From DATGIQ01 sp035295665 (lineage in GTDB: Bacteria; Planctomycetota; Planctomycetia; Gemmatales; Gemmataceae): a stretch of 14,438 nt of DNA. The translations under genes were made by a program, and so were the position numbers. Where the stretch lies: the NCBI GenBank assembly GCA_035295665.1, contig DATGIQ010000200.1:1-14438 (forward strand), written 5' to 3'. Shown here piece by piece: positions 1 through 6,934 of the stretch. The notes under the pieces are model-generated. The model had not been told where the DNA came from. It saw only the letters and a list, made by a program, of their open reading frames with translations, and searched no databases. Every line of letters starts with the position of its first letter. The first letter of the stretch is position 1.

Positions 1-627
1 CTGCCGCCAGGCCAGCACCAGGCTGATCAGGGCATACGGCAACGCCAACTCCCGAAAGAAGAGCGCCGCCAGTCCGGTGGCCACGCCGAGGCGCCATCGA
101 TCGTGTGCGTAGGCACAGACCGAAAGCGTGATCAAGATTCCCGACCAGAGTTCCTGTGCCAGAAAAGCGTCACCATCGATGCACCAGTGGAATGAACCGA
201 TCAACGGCAGGATTCCAGCCGCGGTCCAGCCGATTCCTCCTTCACGTTGCAAGACCGCACAAGCGAAGATCATCGTTCCCGTGGCGAGGAGCGCGAGGAT
301 CACTTGCACCCAATCTGGTGAAGGGAACAGCCCGAAGAGCCAGGCGTACAGTGGCGGCCGCCAGTTGAAGACCGAGCCCGTTGGATAGCCGACGGCGCGC
401 AGTTCCTGGCCCGCCGCGTCGTAATAATCCATCCCCTCGTGAACGCGCTCCACAATGGTGCGATAAAGGCGCAGGTCGCTGCCGTCCGCTGCAACGGTCT
501 GCGCGCTCTTCTTTGGGGAGCAGGCGGCGAACAGACACCAGGTCATCGCCGCCGCAGTTGCACCCAAAATCAGCAGCGCTTGCTTGCGGGAGAAATCGGC
601 AAATCGGGTTGGGGAGATCGATGCCAT
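1..627 (-). CDS. Polytopic membrane protein, GT-C glycosyltransferase-like (partial, C-terminus beyond window)
   Basis: The reading frame is open from an ATG at 627 to the window edge and gives 209 residues with no stop. A hydrophobic segment at about residues 16-36 is followed by a loop containing DLRLYRTIVERVHEGMDYYD (51-70) and then FNWRPPLYAWLFG (87-99). Further hydrophobic stretches lie at about 105-125, 133-148, 160-174 and 181-205, and the REL-x-x-PY motif is at 192-198. A 'Y-x-x-I-V...G-x-x-Y-Y' loop followed by 'N-x-R-x-P-L' is typical of membrane glycosyltransferases of the dolichol-phosphate-mannose type (GT39/ArnT-like, GT-C fold). These use lipid-linked sugar donors and act at the outer face of the cytoplasmic membrane. 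The substrate cannot be inferred. The ATG at 627 is the first good start but has only a weak purine stretch upstream. Transcription is divergent from the hydrolase gene at 798. The family call is moderately sure; the reading frame is well supported. Confidence 0.75.
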   Translation of the reverse strand, partial: MASISPTRFADFSRKQALLILGATAAAMTWCLFAACSPKKSAQTVAADGSDLRLYRTIVERVHEGMDYYDAAGQELRAVGYPTGSVFNWRPPLYAWLFGLFPSPDWVQVILALLATGTMIFACAVLQREGGIGWTAAGILPLIGSFHWCIDGDAFLAQELWSGILITLSVCAYAHDRWRLGVATGLAALFFRELALPYALISLVLAWRQ

Positions 628-737
628 CCAGTTCCCTGCGCAGAATTCGGGGCTGGCGAATCACCTGTTCCAAGGGTAGTGCGCCGGCGGACGCGAAGCA
701 AAATGGAGACCGACTTCTGGTAATCCGCAAGAGGGGT

Positions 738-746
738 TGCTATCAT
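738..746 (+). promoter_or_regulatory. Candidate extended -10 promoter for the hydrolase gene
   Basis: TGCTATCAT fits an extended -10 element (TG-N-TATAAT with one mismatch), 52 bases before the ATG at 798. There is no convincing -35 at the usual distance, as expected for extended -10 promoters. This is inference from one short match in a divergent intergenic region. Confidence 0.3.
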
Positions 747-797
747 ACGCGCTTCGGGTGACGGCAGCTTGTCGCAGGCCAGCAGGGGGTCTTCCTC

Positions 798-1907
798 ATG
801 GCGTTCGCTCGGATGCAGTCGGTGTTTCTCCTGCCCGTCACGCTGTTGCTGCTGTCGGCCAGCCTGGTTGCGACTGCCGCGGTGAATCCTCCGCCCTTCT
901 ATCCAGACAAGACGCACCTTCTCGTGTATCGCGATGCCGCCGGCCAAGAACACGCGGTCCAGGCGTTCTCCGACTGGGACCGACGCCGCCAACATATCCT
1001 CGCGAACATGCAACTGGTGATGGGGCCGTTGCCGAACCTTTCCCGCCAAGTGCCGCTCGATCTTTACATGAAGGAGGAGGTCCAGACAGAAAAATACTTG
1101 CGGCGGAAGATCAGTTTTGCGGTCGAGGACAACGATCGGGTGCCGGCTTACTTGCTCATCCCGCGCGAACGGTCAGGAAAACTGCCGGCCGTGCTATGCT
1201 TGCACCAGACCGTCCGCATGGGCAAGGGGGAGCCCGCTGGGCTGGGCGAGCGCGAGAATCTACGCTATGCGGTTCATCTGGCGGAACGTGGCTACGTCAC
1301 GCTGGCCCCCGATTATCCGAGCTTTGGCGAATATGAATTCGATTTTTCCCACAGCCGTTTTCCGAGCGGTACCATGAAGGCGATCTGGAATAACATGCGA
1401 GCCATCGATCTGCTTCAGACCCTGCCGGAAGTCGATGCCAAACGGATCGGCTGCATTGGCCATTCGCTCGGAGGGCACAACACGATGTTCACGGCCGTGT
1501 TCGATCCGCGCATCCAAGCGCTCGTTTCGAGCTGCGGGTTCACGAGCTTTCCGAAGTACTTCGGCGGCAACTTGAAAGGTTGGACGAGCCCCCGGTACAT
1601 GCCGCGTATCGCCAGCCTGTACGGCATGAAGCCGGAGAGGATGCCGTTCGATTTCACGGAAGTGGTGGCTGCCCTGGCACCGCGGGCGTTCTTCGCCAAT
1701 GCTCCGATCTATGATGATAATTTCGACGTCACCGGTGTCAAGGACTGCCTGGCCGCGGCCATGCCGGTGTATGAGCTGCTGGGCGCGAAGGAGAAGCTGG
1801 CGGCCGTTTACCCGGATTGCGGGCACGATTTTCCCGTGGAGGCTCGCACGGCTGCTTATGCGTGGTTCGATCGTTGGCTGCGATCGTCACAGAGAACAGG
1901 CCCATGA
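798..1907 (+). CDS. Exported alpha/beta hydrolase (dienelactone hydrolase / acetyl-xylan-esterase type)
   Basis: The 369-residue protein begins with a hydrophobic segment (about 8-28) ending in a likely Sec signal peptide cleavage site (ATAA-VN), so it is probably exported. The alpha/beta-hydrolase fold is clear. A strand-loop PAVLCLHQ lies at 130-137. The nucleophile elbow G-H-S-L-G-G at 221-226 makes Ser223 the likely nucleophile, and PDCGHDF at 339-345 makes His343 the likely catalytic His. The acid may be in APIYDDNFD (302-310). Such enzymes cleave ester bonds, often in deacetylation of plant or algal polysaccharides, but the substrate is not readable here. The start at 798 has AGGGGG at 784-789, 8 bases upstream. 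The stop overlaps the next ATG (ATGA at 1904-1907), so the two genes are probably translationally coupled. Family call firm, substrate unknown. Confidence 0.88.
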   Translation: MAFARMQSVFLLPVTLLLLSASLVATAAVNPPPFYPDKTHLLVYRDAAGQEHAVQAFSDWDRRRQHILANMQLVMGPLPNLSRQVPLDLYMKEEVQTEKYLRRKISFAVEDNDRVPAYLLIPRERSGKLPAVLCLHQTVRMGKGEPAGLGERENLRYAVHLAERGYVTLAPDYPSFGEYEFDFSHSRFPSGTMKAIWNNMRAIDLLQTLPEVDAKRIGCIGHSLGGHNTMFTAVFDPRIQALVSSCGFTSFPKYFGGNLKGWTSPRYMPRIASLYGMKPERMPFDFTEVVAALAPRAFFANAPIYDDNFDVTGVKDCLAAAMPVYELLGAKEKLAAVYPDCGHDFPVEARTAAYAWFDRWLRSSQRTGP

Positions 1908-2683
1908 CAGGAGAACCCTTCGAAGCGGCGGTCCTGCAAGACAAGCTTAGCCAGCTGGGCGAGCCGACGGCAGAATTTGCGGTTCGCGGCGCAGGGTTTG
2001 TGCGCAACCTGGTTCTGGCCCCCATGTTGATTGGGACTGGGTTGACCTTGGAAATCCTATTGATCGGCGTCCTCCACATCCATCATTATGATCTCTTGTT
2101 CCTGGGCGTGTTGCTCATCCTTTCCGGGATCACGTTGGTGGTGCGGGCGGTCCGCAATCGTGGCTTGCGCGTCGTCGTCTATCCGGAAGGGCTGGTACAG
2201 CTCCACCGTGGAGAAGCCCGCGCGCTCTGCTGGGAAGAGATCAGCCAGGTTTGGCAGAAGAAGAACGATGGATTTCACTTGGCGACCCGGGCCTGGCGCG
2301 GCCTTCAGACCCTGAGATTACAGACAGCCGATGGCCGGCGGCTAACGTTTGATGATTCGCTGCCACGGTTGGCGGAGCTGTCGGAGATTGTTTGCGAGGC
2401 GACCCTCCCTTTCCTCTGGCTGACGGCCCAGGCCACCCTCGAGTCGGGCCGAGCACTCCACTTTGGTAACCTTCGGTTTAGCCAACAAGGATTGGGCCGG
2501 GGCAAGGAAACCTGGCCCTGGTCTGACGTGCAAAAGATCAAGATCAATAGCGCCCATCTGTCCGTCTACAAGAAGGGGAAGTGGACCCCTGGCTTGGTCC
2601 TTGCTCTCTCGGAGATGCCCAATTCCCATGTCCTGGTGGCGCTGTTGGAGGAACGCGTCCTGGTAGAAAAGTCTTCCAAATGA
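1904..2683 (+). CDS. Membrane protein of unknown function (possibly DUF6585-like)
   Basis: The start at 1904 gives 259 residues and overlaps the hydrolase stop by the ATGA arrangement. An upstream in-frame start at 1817 would run deep into the hydrolase gene and is rejected. Two hydrophobic segments (about 36-58 and 62-82) form a membrane hairpin. They are followed by a soluble region starting GLRVVVYPEGLVQLHRG (87-103) and CWEEISQVWQKK (109-120). A second, similar layout (LHFGNLRFSQQGLG..., then TWPWSDVQKIKI) lies near the C-terminus. This pattern of two strands leading to 'W-x-D/E-I/V-x-x-V' resembles PH-like domains of small bacterial membrane proteins annotated as DUF6585. That family assignment is from memory and uncertain. 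No catalytic residues were recognised. Coupling to the hydrolase suggests joint expression but not a known shared function. Confidence 0.75.
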   Translation: MTGEPFEAAVLQDKLSQLGEPTAEFAVRGAGFVRNLVLAPMLIGTGLTLEILLIGVLHIHHYDLLFLGVLLILSGITLVVRAVRNRGLRVVVYPEGLVQLHRGEARALCWEEISQVWQKKNDGFHLATRAWRGLQTLRLQTADGRRLTFDDSLPRLAELSEIVCEATLPFLWLTAQATLESGRALHFGNLRFSQQGLGRGKETWPWSDVQKIKINSAHLSVYKKGKWTPGLVLALSEMPNSHVLVALLEERVLVEKSSK

Positions 2684-2829
2684 CTAGGAGGACGAGGCGG
2701 CAAACGCATTCGCCGCCGATCATCCTCCTTCCGGAGGAACCACTACCTCCAGGAGAGCCGGCATTGCCGCAGGAACTGTACCATTTCCTCTATTTTCACA
2801 TTTTTGCCGCCATTTTCTCTTGCACTTGA
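2680..2829 (+). CDS. Possible 49-residue small ORF coupled by ATGA overlap (doubtful)
   Basis: An ATG at 2680 overlaps the preceding stop in the same ATGA arrangement seen at 1904 and opens 49 codons to a TGA at 2827. The peptide has a basic start (MTRRTRRQTH), a proline-rich middle (PEEPLPPGEPALPQE) and a hydrophobic end (HFLYFHIFAAIFSC). A tail-anchor-like layout is possible, but there is no good ribosome binding site. The composition could simply reflect an untranslated stretch with two hairpins. No family is recognised. It is recorded because the overlap repeats the coupling pattern upstream. Confidence 0.18.
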   Translation: MTRRTRRQTHSPPIILLPEEPLPPGEPALPQELYHFLYFHIFAAIFSCT

Positions 2830-3015
2830 ATCTATCCTGGGTAAACTGAGGTGGGGGTGGGATTTCTCCTTTCTCACTAATTTGGGGGGCTTTGGAACGG
2901 TTGGCATCAATTTCGGACTCGTACTTTCTTCCCAAAGTCGCTCAAGATCCACATTCTCGTGCGAAACAACCCTCTTGAGCGAAGTTTTAGGAACGAACCA
3001 AGGAGAAATCTTCCG
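2830..3015. other. Intergenic region before the lipoprotein gene
   Basis: Together with the doubtful small ORF, 2684-3015 forms a 332-base stretch without an established gene. Two short perfect inverted repeats lie at its left end. GGCGGC at 2696-2701 pairs with GCCGCC at 2712-2717. TCCTCC at 2723-2728 pairs with GGAGGA at 2733-2738. Neither is followed by a T-run, so neither looks like an intrinsic terminator. The part from 2830 is markedly more AT-rich than the flanking genes and probably holds the lipoprotein promoter, but no -35/-10 pair is convincing. Confidence 0.4.
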
Positions 3016-3534
3016 ATGAAATCGATTGCGTTCGGCTCCAGTTGGGCCGGGCTCGTGAGTCGTTGCGGACTCCTCCTCATCCTCCTTTCGTTGGTGGGCT
3101 GTGGTGGAGGTGAGGGGAAGGTCTCGGGTCAAGTCAAGTTTAACGGAACCCCCTTGCCCGGAGGCATCGTAACCTTTGTCCCAATGGATGTGCCCAATCA
3201 CGCCGTTGCCACATTGGATGAGCAGGGGCGTTTCGAGGTTGTCCTCCCCACCGGCGATGTTCAAGTGAGTGTAGATAACCGGCAGCTCCAACCGCACGAA
3301 CCCCCCTTCCGAGGCATGCCGCCGGGCATTCCCGGTGGTGTGGCGCAAAAAATTGCTGAAGCGAAGCAGCACCAAGCCTCTGCCAGACCGACCGGTACGG
3401 CAAGCGCCACCTCCCAGAAGATGCCGGGTAAATATGTCGAGATTCCGAAGCGGTACTACGACACCTCGACATCCAACCTCAAGATCACGGTAAAACGCGG
3501 GACCCAGACTCAGGACATAGAATTGACGAAATGA
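3016..3534 (+). CDS. Small lipoprotein with carboxypeptidase-regulatory-like beta fold
   Basis: Starting at the ATG at 3016 (AGGAGA at 3001-3006, 9 bases upstream) gives 172 residues. A basic and hydrophobic leader ends in the lipobox L-V-G-C with lipidation at Cys29, followed by a glycine-rich linker. The mature part opens with KVSGQVKFNGTPLPGGIVTF (35-54), then ATLDEQGRFEVVLPTGDVQV. This is the strand pattern of carboxypeptidase-regulatory-like / transthyretin-like domains. The C-terminus has IPKRYYDTSTSNLKITVKRG. Proteins of this build are very common in planctomycetes, usually beside DUF1559 genes as here. Their role is unknown; presumably they sit on the membrane face of the periplasm. 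A longer frame from 2959 lacks a ribosome site and would put 19 charged residues before the leader, so it was not used. Confidence 0.85.
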   Translation: MKSIAFGSSWAGLVSRCGLLLILLSLVGCGGGEGKVSGQVKFNGTPLPGGIVTFVPMDVPNHAVATLDEQGRFEVVLPTGDVQVSVDNRQLQPHEPPFRGMPPGIPGGVAQKIAEAKQHQASARPTGTASATSQKMPGKYVEIPKRYYDTSTSNLKITVKRGTQTQDIELTK

Positions 3535-3553
3535 TTTCGGCCGAGTGCTATTT

Positions 3554-3598
3554 CCTTGCTTGAATGGTCGAGCTCGACTCGAGGCAAGGCGACTTTTT
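3554..3598 (+). terminator. Weak terminator or attenuator hairpin between lipoprotein and DUF1559 genes
   Basis: CCTTGC (3554-3559) pairs with GCAAGG (3584-3589). An inner stem TCGAG (3568-3572) pairs with CTCGA (3578-3582) around a 5-base loop. An asymmetric internal loop (8 and 1 bases) separates the stems. Five T residues follow at 3594-3598 after a 4-base gap. It could partly terminate lipoprotein transcription. The T-run is short and displaced, so confidence is low. Confidence 0.35.
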
Positions 3599-3631
3599 GC
3601 TTGTAGTTTGTGAGGGCTCCGGTAGACTAGT

Positions 3632-3650
3632 GAAGTAGCTGAGCTACTTC
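3632..3650. repeat. Perfect 9-base inverted repeat in the leader of the DUF1559 gene
   Basis: GAAGTAGCT (3632-3640) and AGCTACTTC (3642-3650) are exact reverse complements around a single G. It ends 28 bases before the DUF1559 ATG and just upstream of its ribosome site. On RNA it could fold with a CTGAG loop and a 7-bp stem; on DNA it could be an operator for a dimeric regulator. No T-run follows, so it is not an intrinsic terminator. Confidence 0.5.
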
Positions 3651-3678
3651 TCAAATTTCACATACGGGGAGTATTCCA

Positions 3679-4782
3679 ATGATTCGCGTTCGACATCCCG
3701 ATCGGTCATCTCGCAGTGGGTTTACATTGATCGAGCTTCTGGTGGTAATCGCCATCATTGCCGTCCTCATCGGTTTGCTCTTGCCGGCCGTGCAAAAAGT
3801 TCGCGAGGCTGCCAATCGCGCCAAATGCGAAAATAACCTTAAGCAAATGGCTTTGGCCCTGAATACCTGCCAGGATTCTCAGGGACGACTTCCCCCGATG
3901 TCCGCCTCCTTCGGCGGTGCCTACTTTGCTCCTTTGCTCTTCCACCTTCTGCCGTATATCGAACAGAACAATCTCTGGCAGGGCGCCCACTTTTTGGACT
4001 ATAACGGCTCGGTCCAGTACAATCCGCCCAGCAAACCGAGTCCCTCGTCTACCATCGATGTCGGAGTCATTTGGCCCACTTGGGACTCGGTGAATACCAG
4101 CTCCAACCCATCCACCTGGCTGCGTGGCACGCTGATCCCGACCTATCGCTGCCCCAGCGATCCCAGTCTCGGCAGCGGCGTATCCGGGATCGAAGAAGAC
4201 TCGAAGTGCTACGACTGGTGCGCCGGCGACGCTTCCTATGGCGGAAACTTCCTGGTCTTCGGCAAATTCTCCTATGATCCCAAGACCAATCTGCCTGTCT
4301 TCCCAACCCCAAGCCAGACCAACTACACGACGGTTTGGGATGGCAACGCGAGGATCCCTCGGTCGATGCCCGATGGCACCTCGAACACCATTGTGTTTGC
4401 CGAAAAGTACGCCCGGTGCGAGTCTACCCCCGGCGCATGCTGCCACGGCACCTGGTGGATGCGAGGCATTTTCCACGGCCAAAAAGGCTCCCCGGCCGTG
4501 AATGATTCGGATGATAGTTTTCCTGGTGATGCGCTTTCCGCAGTGATTGGCGGTGGCAGCAATGGCTCGCTCGCCACACCGACCAAGGCCGGTTTGTTCC
4601 AGGTTCAGCCCAAACCGGGCCAGTGCGATTACCGCGTAGGCTCGACTCCGCATGCGGCCATTCAGGTGGCTATGGCGGACGGCAGCGTCCACAGTGCGTC
4701 GCCAACGATGGACCCCGCCATTTGGTACGCACTCCTCACTCCCAATGGAGGGGAGGTCTTGCCGGGCGACTGGGGCAATTAA
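3679..4782 (+). CDS. DUF1559 pseudopilin-like protein with prepilin cleavage site
   Basis: The 367-residue protein has a type IV prepilin-like leader. The cleavage motif SG|FTLIE is at residues 13-19, with the conserved Glu at +5 of the mature protein. A hydrophobic helix (VVIAIIAVLIGLLLPAV, about 22-38) and a charged amphipathic stretch (QKVREAANRAKCENNLKQM) follow. The C-terminus holds the DUF1559 closing motif STPHAAIQVAMADGSV, with His325 separated from Asp334-Gly335 by eight residues rather than the commoner nine. This family is hugely expanded in planctomycetes. The leader implies processing by a PilD-type peptidase and assembly by a type II secretion/type IV pilus-like machine, but individual roles are unknown. 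GGGGA at 3666-3670 lies 8 bases before the ATG. It follows the lipoprotein gene by 144 bases and ends before a strong terminator. Confidence 0.93.
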   Translation: MIRVRHPDRSSRSGFTLIELLVVIAIIAVLIGLLLPAVQKVREAANRAKCENNLKQMALALNTCQDSQGRLPPMSASFGGAYFAPLLFHLLPYIEQNNLWQGAHFLDYNGSVQYNPPSKPSPSSTIDVGVIWPTWDSVNTSSNPSTWLRGTLIPTYRCPSDPSLGSGVSGIEEDSKCYDWCAGDASYGGNFLVFGKFSYDPKTNLPVFPTPSQTNYTTVWDGNARIPRSMPDGTSNTIVFAEKYARCESTPGACCHGTWWMRGIFHGQKGSPAVNDSDDSFPGDALSAVIGGGSNGSLATPTKAGLFQVQPKPGQCDYRVGSTPHAAIQVAMADGSVHSASPTMDPAIWYALLTPNGGEVLPGDWGN

Positions 4783-4814
4783 GCTGCGGTCTGAACGCGA
4801 TCCGGCGCGAACTT

Positions 4815-4860
4815 TTCCCTCGCTATCCAGCAACGGTTGGATAGCGAGGGAATTTTTTTT
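4815..4860 (+). terminator. Strong intrinsic terminator after the DUF1559 gene
   Basis: A perfect 15-bp stem pairs TTCCCTCGCTATCCA (4815-4829) with TGGATAGCGAGGGAA (4838-4852) around an 8-base loop. It runs directly into eight T residues (4853-4860). It ends plus-strand transcription 33 bases after the DUF1559 stop. On the minus strand no T-run follows the stem, so for the convergent kinase gene it can only act as a hairpin. Confidence 0.93.
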
Positions 4861-4949
4861 CAAGAATGATTTCCCGGCTCGCGTTCCGTGCGCGGCCCGG
4901 ACTGCCAAATGCGAAACGCAAGCGGCCAGAACATGCTTGCAAGCGCTCT

Positions 4950-6527
4950 TTAGCGAGTGCGTGCGACGGAATCCAGGATGCGTTGGAGCTCGGCGGGGTC
5001 GATTGGTTTGGTCAGGTGAAGCCGAAAACCCGCTTCCAGGCAGCGATTCTTGTCCGCATCCGAGCTGTAACCGGTGAGAGCAATTAGATTTGTCTTCGGA
5101 ATTGCCGGATCTTGCCGCAAGATGCGGGCCACGGCATAGCCGTCCATCCCGGGCAGTCCAATGTCGCACAGGACGACGTCCGGCTGCCATTGCCGGGCAG
5201 CTTCTACGCCTGCCCGACCGGAGTGCGCGATCCGAGCCTCATGACCAAACAGTTCCAGGAGCGCCCGCAGGGTTTCCCCCGTGTCCGGATTATCTTCTAC
5301 GATCACCACGCGCAGCGATTTTCCCGGTCCATGGGCCGGTGCCGGCAGAGGAGTTTGTGCTGCCGCTTCGCGTTCCAGGGGCAGCCAGAACGTGATCTCA
5401 CTTCCGCGGCCCGGTCCGGCGCTCAGTGCGCGTACCGTGCCGCCGTGCAATTGCACCACGGCCTTGACCAGAGCCAGACCCAGGCCGAGCCCACCCCGAC
5501 TCCGGTCGAGCGTGCGGTCGGCTTGAAAGAACGGCTGGAAAACGGCATCGAGCAATTCGGGCTGAATGCCGATCCCCGTGTCCTGCACCGTGACCGCGGC
5601 CCGCTTGCCATCGGTATCTTTCTCCAAGCGGATGGTTACGCGCCCGCCCGGATCCGTGAACTTGGCCGCGTTCTGCAACAGGTTACCCAGGACCTGGGCC
5701 AAGCGGGTTCGATCCGCGAGGACCCAAACAGGCTCCGGGGGAACCTCCAGGAGCAGGCTCAGGCCTGCCGTTTCCAGAAGTGCGCGCTGATCTTCAGTGG
5801 TCGCCGCCATCAGCAAACCCAGATCGACACATTCACGCCGGAGGTCAATTTCCCCACGTGCGATGCGGGCCACATCGAGCAGGTCATCCAAGAGTCGCGA
5901 CATGTGCTCCACCTGCCTTCCCAACACGTCTTGTACCCAGCGCCGGGTCACTTCATCCGTGCCTCGCTGGCGAAGCAAATGCAAGGCATTGCGAACCGGA
6001 GCCAGGGGGTTGCGCAGCTCATGGGCCAGCATGGCCATGAATTCATCCTTGCGCCGATGCGACTCGGCCAATTCTTGTGCTTGCCTCCGCAGCTCTGCCT
6101 CCAGGCGTTTGCGCTGGGTGATGTCCCGCATGAAACTGCGCGTGTGGATGAAACGGCCATCCTCCCAGAGGACATTGGTCGAGAGCAGGACATGCTTGAT
6201 CGAACCGTCCTTGCAGCGCAAGCTGACCTCATGGTCGCGCACCGTCTCGCCTTTTTCCAGACGGGACAGAAGCTCAGCGAGGGCGTCCGGATCGGGATGG
6301 AACTCGGCGATGTGCCGGCCGACATATTCTTCGCGCGTGTACCCGGCCAGCTCCAGCTGGGCTTGATTGGCCCGCAAGATGCGGCCATCGGGACCGACCC
6401 ATTGGAGGGCGACAAGGCCGTTTTCGAAGAAATCAGCCAGATCGCGTTCGCTGCGGCGTAACTGGATCTCGCTCCGTTGGTGTTCGCCTTCCGCGGTGGC
6501 ACCCCGGAAGAGGGAATTCAGGAACAT
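4950..6527 (-). CDS. Hybrid sensor histidine kinase (PAS-HisKA-HATPase-REC)
   Basis: With the ATG at 6527 the protein has 525 residues. AAGGA (complement of 6535-6539) lies 7 bases upstream, favouring this start over an in-frame GTG at 6551. Domains in order are: PAS at about 25-140 (FENGLVALQWVGPDG...ANQAQLELAGYT, ending MRDITQRKRLE); HisKA at about 158-225 with phospho-acceptor His169 in MLAHELRNPLAP; HATPase_c at about 265-385 with N-box NLLQNAAKF, G1 DTGIG and G2 GGLGLGLA; and a C-terminal receiver at about 405-522 with phospho-acceptor Asp455 in VVLCDIGLPGMDGY and Lys507 in LTKP. No transmembrane segment is seen, so it is probably cytosolic with PAS as the sensor. No DNA-binding output domain or adjacent response regulator is present. 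A separate His-phosphotransfer protein or regulator elsewhere is likely. Confidence 0.95.
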   Translation of the reverse strand: MFLNSLFRGATAEGEHQRSEIQLRRSERDLADFFENGLVALQWVGPDGRILRANQAQLELAGYTREEYVGRHIAEFHPDPDALAELLSRLEKGETVRDHEVSLRCKDGSIKHVLLSTNVLWEDGRFIHTRSFMRDITQRKRLEAELRRQAQELAESHRRKDEFMAMLAHELRNPLAPVRNALHLLRQRGTDEVTRRWVQDVLGRQVEHMSRLLDDLLDVARIARGEIDLRRECVDLGLLMAATTEDQRALLETAGLSLLLEVPPEPVWVLADRTRLAQVLGNLLQNAAKFTDPGGRVTIRLEKDTDGKRAAVTVQDTGIGIQPELLDAVFQPFFQADRTLDRSRGGLGLGLALVKAVVQLHGGTVRALSAGPGRGSEITFWLPLEREAAAQTPLPAPAHGPGKSLRVVIVEDNPDTGETLRALLELFGHEARIAHSGRAGVEAARQWQPDVVLCDIGLPGMDGYAVARILRQDPAIPKTNLIALTGYSSDADKNRCLEAGFRLHLTKPIDPAELQRILDSVARTR

Positions 6528-6934
6528 AACAGAGTCCTTAATTGTGGCCACCTGTCTGGTCCTTCCCTGGTCCAGAACCCTCCGTGCCAGATGGCGTGAG
6601 GGAATGACGTCACAAAGAACTCAGGCAAGAGGGTCGGGCGCCAACCGATTCGACTCGTGCCCTGCACAAGGTCCAAGCGCGAAGCGAATGCTACGCCGCT
6701 GGCACTTGGTCCGATTGCATGGATGGCGGCCTCGACATTATTGTGTCGGTGAGCGATTGCCGTGTGGGTCTGTAGAACGATAGTGCGCAATTTCCTGTAT
6801 GTCAAAAGCCAGCGTGAAAATAATCGGTGTCAGCCAAGTGAAGATCTGGCGAAGCGGAACCCGCCTCGTTATGCTGGGTTCTTGAAGCCGGCTCCGAGAT
6901 TTGTGGTATTACCGATCCGGGTTGCGCCTTTTCC
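6528..6934. other. Divergent intergenic region without a recognisable gene
   Basis: This 407-base stretch lies between the starts of the kinase (minus) and the FGE-like gene (plus). An open frame on the minus strand (6518-6805) overlaps the kinase start and resembles no family. Minor palindromes are TGACGTCA at 6605-6612 and CGACA/TGTCG at 6733-6737 and 6744-6748. Both are short enough to occur by chance. It presumably carries the promoters of the two flanking genes. Confidence 0.5.
6882..6909 (+). promoter_or_regulatory. Candidate sigma-70-type promoter for the FGE-like gene
   Basis: TTGAAG (6882-6887) and TGGTAT (6904-6909) are spaced 16 bases apart, and the second is 25 bases before the ATG at 6935. 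This is a moderate match to -35/-10 consensus with a short leader. It is inferred from pattern only. Confidence 0.3.

Noticed and set aside
242..730. Minus-strand 162-codon frame overlapping the first gene
   Set aside because: It is Arg/Gly/Ala-rich out-of-frame translation of the GT-C-like gene, whose own frame gives coherent membrane helices and motifs.
2696..2738. Two hairpins after the unknown membrane protein gene as a terminator
   Set aside because: Both stems are only 6 bp and no T-run follows either.
3706..5190. Long minus-strand open frame opposite DUF1559 (494 codons)
   Set aside because: It is antisense to a clear DUF1559 gene, crosses the strong terminator and the end of the kinase, and resembles no family.
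5112..6461. Long plus-strand open frame opposite the sensor kinase (449 codons)
   Set aside because: It is antisense to a kinase with all motifs intact; such shadow frames are usual in GC-rich genes.
6605..6612. TGACGTCA palindrome in the kinase-FGE gap as an operator
   Set aside because: An 8-base palindrome is expected by chance within a few hundred bases, and no second copy or regulator is nearby.
6518..6805. Minus-strand 95-codon frame in the kinase-FGE gap
   Set aside because: It overlaps the kinase start, has no ribosome site and no recognisable domain.
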